Below, piece after piece: positions 58,601 to 64,000 of a DNA stretch of 64,000 nt. How positions within the stretch are numbered: position 1 is the stretch's first letter; each line of letters opens with the position of its first letter. The translations under genes were made by a program, and so were the position numbers. The stretch is from Viola odorata (taxonomy: Eukaryota; Streptophyta; Magnoliopsida; Malpighiales; Violaceae): the NCBI GenBank assembly GCA_963691705.1, contig OY829540.1:65334367-65398366 (forward strand). Direction: 5' to 3'. The notes under the pieces are model-generated. The model was not told where the DNA came from. It searched no databases and worked only from the letters and a program-made list of their open reading frames with translations.

Positions 58601-61600
58601 CCGCGTAGAATTGGAGAATAGATTGTTGTCTCGGTTTGATGCGGCATCTCAGAGAAGAGAATTGTCTACCATGGCAGAGTGTGCTAAAATTTTATCCCAG
58701 GTAATTATCTTCTGTCTGATTGCACAGTGAACTTTCATTGCCTTGAAGTTTTATTTGGGAGAATAACCTGGATTATGTTGGTTAAATCTTAGTCTAGACT
58801 CAGGGATCAAACCATCATCAAAGGAAAATAATCATCCCCCATTTGACACACAGATCAAGTGGAATAGGAATATACTCTTTTTCTATAAAAAAAATTAATT
58901 TAGTACACCCTATTTTATACACTCTCTAAGAAGTGTTACTTTGGTGTAGAATCTACTTTAGGGTATACTTTTGTTAACTTAAGTAATTAGAGAATGAAAG
59001 TTGATGTTCCATTCCACCATGGTTGTAAACCTTGTTGGTGCTGCTTTCATCCTTGTGGGAACTTCAACCAGGGATCGAGTTCTTTTTTTCTTCTGCTGCT
59101 AAGAGTGGTTTGAACTTTTCCAGTTTTTTTTATGGATGATTAACATGGATTTGTGTATCATGGTTAAACCTGTACTCTAAGAACCTATGAATGCTGTTGA
59201 TCACTCATAAATGCAATGCCTTTAAACTTATAATCAGCACCAGAATGCCAACGGGAATAAATCACTTGGAATGAAGCTGACTAGGTCTTTTTTAATGTCT
59301 CTTCATTTTTCTTTGGATTACTATAGCCTTCCATTTGTATTGATATCTTGTAAATCTGTTAAAGAATCTTTTTTACCTGTATCTTAGTTGTTTTGGTTCT
59401 GCATTGCAGTTCAATCGTGGAACCAGTGCCATGCAGCATTATGTTGCAACACGCCCAATGTTTATTGATGTGGAGGTCATGAATGCAGACACTAGATCGG
59501 TTCTTGGGGATCAAGGTTCTCAGGCTAGTCCTAGTAATGTTGCTCGTGGGCTTTCTTCCTTGTACAAAGAAATTACAGGTTGAAGAATAAACTTTCCTCT
59601 TAATACAAAGGGTGGAATTCTTCCAAGATCTTATTCATCTCTGCCTTTTGTCCCTCAGACACTGTCCGCAAAGAAGCAGCGACGATCATGGCAGTATTTC
59701 CTTCTCCCAATGAAGTCATGTCAATTCTAGTTCAGGTGCTCTGGTAGTTTTTTTTTTAACTTAAAAAATAAATTATTTTCAGGTATATATGCTATTGAAT
59801 CCTGTCTGGCTTGTAAATACAAAAACGTGTCTGATTTGCAGCGAGTATTGGAGCAGCGGGTTACAACTTTATTGGACAAATTGTTAGTGAAACCATCTCT
59901 AGTGAATTTGCCTTCTGTGCAAGAAGGTGGACTTTTATTAGTGAGTGCAATTACTAGGCTGAAGTGGTTTCTTATAAACTTAGTTTCAGTTTGTAGCAAC
60001 AATCACACCTTGACTAAATTTGAATTTTGACTTGAGGTTTCAGTATCTTAGAATGCTAGCAGTGGCGTATGAGAAGACACAGGAACTTGCTAGAGACCTA
60101 CGAGCTGTTGGATGTGGTGACTTAGATGTTGAGGGTAATATGCTAAACTCCTTTGCTTATATTCGGAGCCGCAAAATATCAATCTTTGACAGAAATATTA
60201 GCTGGGCGTCTCTCTTGCAATATGGTTTTACCATCTTCATTGTCATTGTGCCAATTGCTCATGGCACTTCTGTTATAACCTTTTATCAAAACAATCAACC
60301 TTTGTCCAAACCTATAAATTCATCCGTTTTTGTCTTTGAGACGACAATTGAGTTTGAATGAGATGGGCATAAATTGTAATAAGTTAGTGAATCCGAGCCT
60401 CTATCTAATTATTTTGGCCATAATTAAATTTAGTGAATTTCCTGGTTCATCGACAGATAATTTAAAAATTGATATGCTACATCAAATCCTAGTATTTGTG
60501 GTTTCGAGAGTCTTGTAGCATTCCCCACTCCTCTCTCCCCCCCAGCGCCCCCTCCCCCCTCCTTTGTTTTTTTTCCCTTAGTGCATGAATAGAAACTTCC
60601 TTTGGTGTTACAGGCCTCACTGAGTCTCTGTTTTCTTCTCACAAGGATGAATATCCTGAACATGAGCAGGCATCTCTTAGACAACTTTATCAAGCAAAGG
60701 TTGGCATTGGGTTCATCGTTTTTATAGAACTCTTGATAATTTTTTTTTTAAGAAAACATTGGTAGCAACAGGAATTATGTTATAATGCAGGTGGAAGAAT
60801 TGCGTGCTGAGAACCAGCAGCTCTCTGAATCCAGCGGGACAATTGGCCGCTCAAAAGGAGCATCTGTTACATATTCTCACCAACAGATATCTGTTACTGT
60901 TGTGACAGAGTTTGTGCGCTGGAATGAAGAAGCCATATCACGATGCACTTTGTTTTCATCTCAAGTAACATCTTCTACCACTAATCAATAATCATGATCT
61001 TTGTTGTTGAGAGTTCTTGTATATTTCTACAATTATCTTAGGATATGACTTAAAATGTTTGTCTTCGTACCTTTGGCTCTTTGGCTCAATATTGAGAAAT
61101 GAGAAATCAATTAGCACCTGTTGTTTCACATTTATGTTAATCAAAATTTGATATCAAAAGCAAAAGTGGAAGTGTCAGAAGAATCAGACATGCCTTATGA
61201 AATGACTGTCGGTTAAGAAAAGTAAATGAAGTTTAGCTAGTTATCAGTCTGATTGAAATATCTAAAAGTGAGGAGATATAACTTTGTATATGGTATCACA
61301 TGGCCTTCCAAATGTTTTGCGGGTTTTTACTGAGTGATTGCAAACATGTTTTTTTTTTCAACAGCCTGCTACCCTTGCAAACAATGTAAAAGCAGTATTC
61401 ACATGCTTGCTAGATCAAGTAAGTTGCTTTAACAAATTTAATACTTTCCTCCTTTGTGTCTTGCTTAGTTGACTTTCTTTAAAAAAATTAAATTTTAAAT
61501 ATATCTTGTAGGTAGGGCAGTATATAACTGAAGGCCTTGAGCGGGCTAGAGATAGTTTGACTGAAGCTGCGGCTTTAAGGGAAAGATATGTGCTGGGTAC

Positions 61601-63603
61601 AAGTGTCAGTAGAAGGGTGGCTGCTGCAGCTGCTTCGGCTGTAAGGCCTGAATCTTTTTTTATTTATTATTATTATTATATTCTGCTTTGACTATTTTAT
61701 ACTGCTCTTCCATTATATTTTGTGTTCTTTCGGAGTCTTTGATACACATATATAGAGCTGATTTATGCTCAGAGTCTAGAACAGGTAACATAAGTGAGGT
61801 TGATTTTACGTGTAGGCAGAAGCTGCTGCTGCTGCTGGTGAGAGCAGTTTCAGATCTTTCATGGTTGCTGTACAACGTTGTGGAAGCAGTGTGGCCATAG
61901 TGCAGCAAGTATGTAGATTGCACTGATGTCTCCACAATGTTTTAAATTTTGCTGTTCACAGAACTCCCATTTATTTCAAACTTTATTTTATTTGACTTTT
62001 GTCTGCAGTATTTTGCAAATTCTATATCTCGGCTTTTGCTCCCTGTTGACGGTGCACATTGTTCTTCTTGTGAAGAAATGGCAACAGCTATGTCCAGTGC
62101 AGAGGGTGCTGCATATAAAGGGCTTCAACAGTGCATTGAAACTGTCATGGCTGAGGTCAGTTTTTAAGTTCCAGTCCGTCACGTTTATGATCTCTTTTTT
62201 CATCCGATCTTACATATATGATCTTAGATCCATTTGAAAGTATTGGTCCTTTTATTGACTTTAGCATCTTACTCAGTATCATTTTTCCCCCTGTTGTGGT
62301 TATTCCTTAAAAAAATGTATTACTGGTCCAATTTTTTTTGCATATACATGGATATGCTCTTAATATGAGGAGTGAATATGTCCCCTGTTCTCGATTTATC
62401 GTACATGTCTTGTTGCCTCTTTTTCTTTATATATAATTTTGTATCTTGTATAATTCCCCTATGAAAGTACCCTACAGGTGGAGCGCCTGCTATCAGCTGA
62501 GCAGAAGGCAACAGATTATCGATCACCTGATGATGGAATTGCTCCTGATCATCGCCCCACCAATGCTTGCACCAGGTGCATTCAATTAGACAAACATTGA
62601 CATTATATTTTGAATTAACGGAGTTGATAGTTGATAGTTGATAGTTGATAGTTAAGGGTTTCTAGGAAATATGAAGAGGCCTTTTAGTTTCTCTGCCATG
62701 CTGTATCTGGGGATTGAATAATGTATCATATCAAAAGAAGGAATATTATATTTGTTATTCATGATACCAAATAACATTTTCTTTTTGCTTGTTTAGAGTT
62801 GTGGCATACCTTTCACGTGTACTTGAATCAGCATTCACCGCATTGGAAGGACTTAACAAACAAGCATTTTTGACTGAATTGGTAAGATACTCTTCTCAGC
62901 TTTTCTTTTCAACTCTTCTTTGGACTTTTCTTGGTTATGCTCATGCCTACTTTTCATCTGTCGCTGGTTGTGATTGCTAATCATCTGTGCATAAAAATGT
63001 GGTCATGTGCATCGCAGCCGGCAAGCGAACAGTGTATTTGTGACTTCAGGTTGTTATGTATAAGTTCTACACTAAAAGAGTGTCCTAGCACATTTACTGG
63101 ACCTTCAAAGAAACCTTTCGATGTTATTATCAACAAAAAAAAGATCTCATTGATTGCATTGAGCATTCCATTTTCTATCATTTTTTTGGTGAATATTTTT
63201 TCCCCGTGTTAATTACTCCCTAGTTGCCTCCCTGAGGTTTATATTATTCCCTGATCTTTGATGTCAAAACCACTGGCTGCATGTAGGCTTACAGTTCCTG
63301 ACACCATAACCAGGCAGAAGGCATTTTTTCTGTTTATTACATCTAAATAAATCTTAAGCACTTTCAGTTTCATTTTCTACAAGTGTAAGCTAGTGTTGTC
63401 TAAGGAGAGAGGAGATGGGTTGAAGATAGCAATCCAAATATGCTATTTTCCTCTTTGTTATTTGCAGAAAACATTACACCGATTGCCGTAGGGGTACTTA
63501 TGTTGACTCTTAAAAATTGACATGGCAAATATTCATCATTTCAGGGAAACCGCTTGCATAAAGGGCTGCTTAACCACTGGCAGAAGTTCACTTTTAACCC
63601 CAG
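55612..63603 (+). CDS. SEC10: Exocyst complex component SEC10, partial (21 exons in window)
   Basis: Exons, all GT-AG and in frame: 55612-55707, 55810-56067, 56155-56229, 56527-56628, 56711-56761, 56843-56948, 57268-57387, 58609-58700, 59410-59578, 59659-59735, 59842-59940, 60044-60134, 60614-60699, 60791-60964, 61365-61418, 61512-61640, 61816-61908, 62009-62155, 62478-62575, 62797-62881 and 63545-63603. They encode about 753 residues, against roughly 830 in plant SEC10, so only the C-terminal end lies outside. SEC10 is part of the eight-subunit exocyst that tethers secretory vesicles to the plasma membrane. Telling segments are LPLILDIDDFKGDFSFDALF at the start, an N-terminal coiled coil (ELIDLRKQIDGRLYNLKREV) and the helical SEC10 core with YLRMLAVAYEKTQELARDL and AYLSRVLESAFTALEGLNKQ. 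No frame break was seen, so the copy looks functional. Confidence 0.95.
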
Positions 63604-64000
63604 GTAATTCAGTTTGATTTCATGCCATGCCTTACACTTGTGATAACATTTAACCCTCACGCGATGCATCTCTGTTGGCATTTTATGGTCATAATGTCTC
63701 AGTTTATTTGTGAAGAAAAGTTAGTTTCAATTGGCAACTCCAAATCCATGGTGTTTTCTAAAACTCATTATAGCGAACTGAGGTTGGTGTCATTTTTCAA
63801 GGTTACAAGGCTGAGATCTTCAGAAGATGAAGTAACCTTACCTTATATAGATTGTACTTCCTTTATGCTTTGCATTATAGCATTTAAAAGTAGGGAGCTG
63901 CTCATTCTGAAACTTAAGATTGCAAAATTTTAAAGTTGTGGATTTTCTCATAAGCTTATAAGTTACCTTCTCCTAGTCCTTACTCTTGGAAGAACATTTT
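63604..64000 (+). other. SEC10 intron, continuing off the window
   Basis: This follows the donor GTAATTC after the last exon seen. No acceptor plus homologous exon was recognised before the window end, so the terminal exons lie to the right. Confidence 0.6.

Noticed and set aside
56235..63933. Many 60-110 codon frames between SEC10 exons
   Set aside because: They read through exons into introns or lie wholly in introns. The spliced SEC10 model explains the coding signal.

Overview
This is nuclear DNA from a flowering plant, most likely a eudicot. It is AT-rich between genes, the genes have many GT-AG introns, and nested LTR retrotransposons, MITEs and a Helitron are present. The species cannot be named from the sequence alone. 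Four host genes are well supported. In order they are a heavy-metal-associated isoprenylated protein (HIPP, + strand, 25996-27389), a type-1 ACC synthase (ACS, - strand, 31750-34339), a TRAIP-like RING E3 ligase (- strand, 50965-53893), and the exocyst subunit SEC10 (+ strand, from 55612, running off the right edge after at least 21 coding exons).

Left third (1-16084): a three-level transposon nest. The outer layer is an Athila-type Ty3/gypsy element on the + strand. Its 5' LTR is cut by the window edge, it has a tRNA-Asp primer site at 434-451, and its broken gag and pol end after RNase H. Inside it, with a perfect CTTCC target duplication, sits a 10.7 kb chromovirus-type Ty3/gypsy element on the - strand (4852-15538). 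This inner element has about 1.05 kb LTRs and an almost open gag-pol frame interrupted by two point nonsense codons. Its leader in turn holds what looks like a 2.3 kb solo LTR (10968-13306) ending only 34 bp before the gag start codon. The outer element has no integrase.

Middle (16085-41390): mostly low-complexity, AT-rich DNA carrying several MITEs. There are three Stowaway-like elements with TA duplications, and one hAT-like element with a perfect 8-bp duplication. There is also a 5'-truncated LINE with poly-A and a 16-bp duplication, CACTA-like debris, an inverted-repeat element and several tandem duplications. HIPP and ACS lie in this region. ACS makes the ethylene precursor ACC. HIPP is a small lipid-anchored HMA-domain protein.

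Right-centre (41391-50720): a decayed Helitron of about 6.0 kb, with a 3' hairpin and CTAG end. Its Rep coding segment is present in three tandem copies with a period of exactly 850 bp, and no helicase is visible. It is followed by an LTR-element remnant and two broken DUF295-type gene copies.

Right end (50965-64000): the TRAIP-like gene and SEC10 are divergently arranged with about 1.7 kb between start codons. They act in separate pathways: TRAIP in the nuclear DNA-damage and replication response, SEC10 in tethering of secretory vesicles. I see no operon-like cooperation and no tRNA, rRNA or CRISPR. The most unusual structures are the three-level nest, the exact 850-bp triplication inside the Helitron, and variable palindromic repeats in the inner LTRs.
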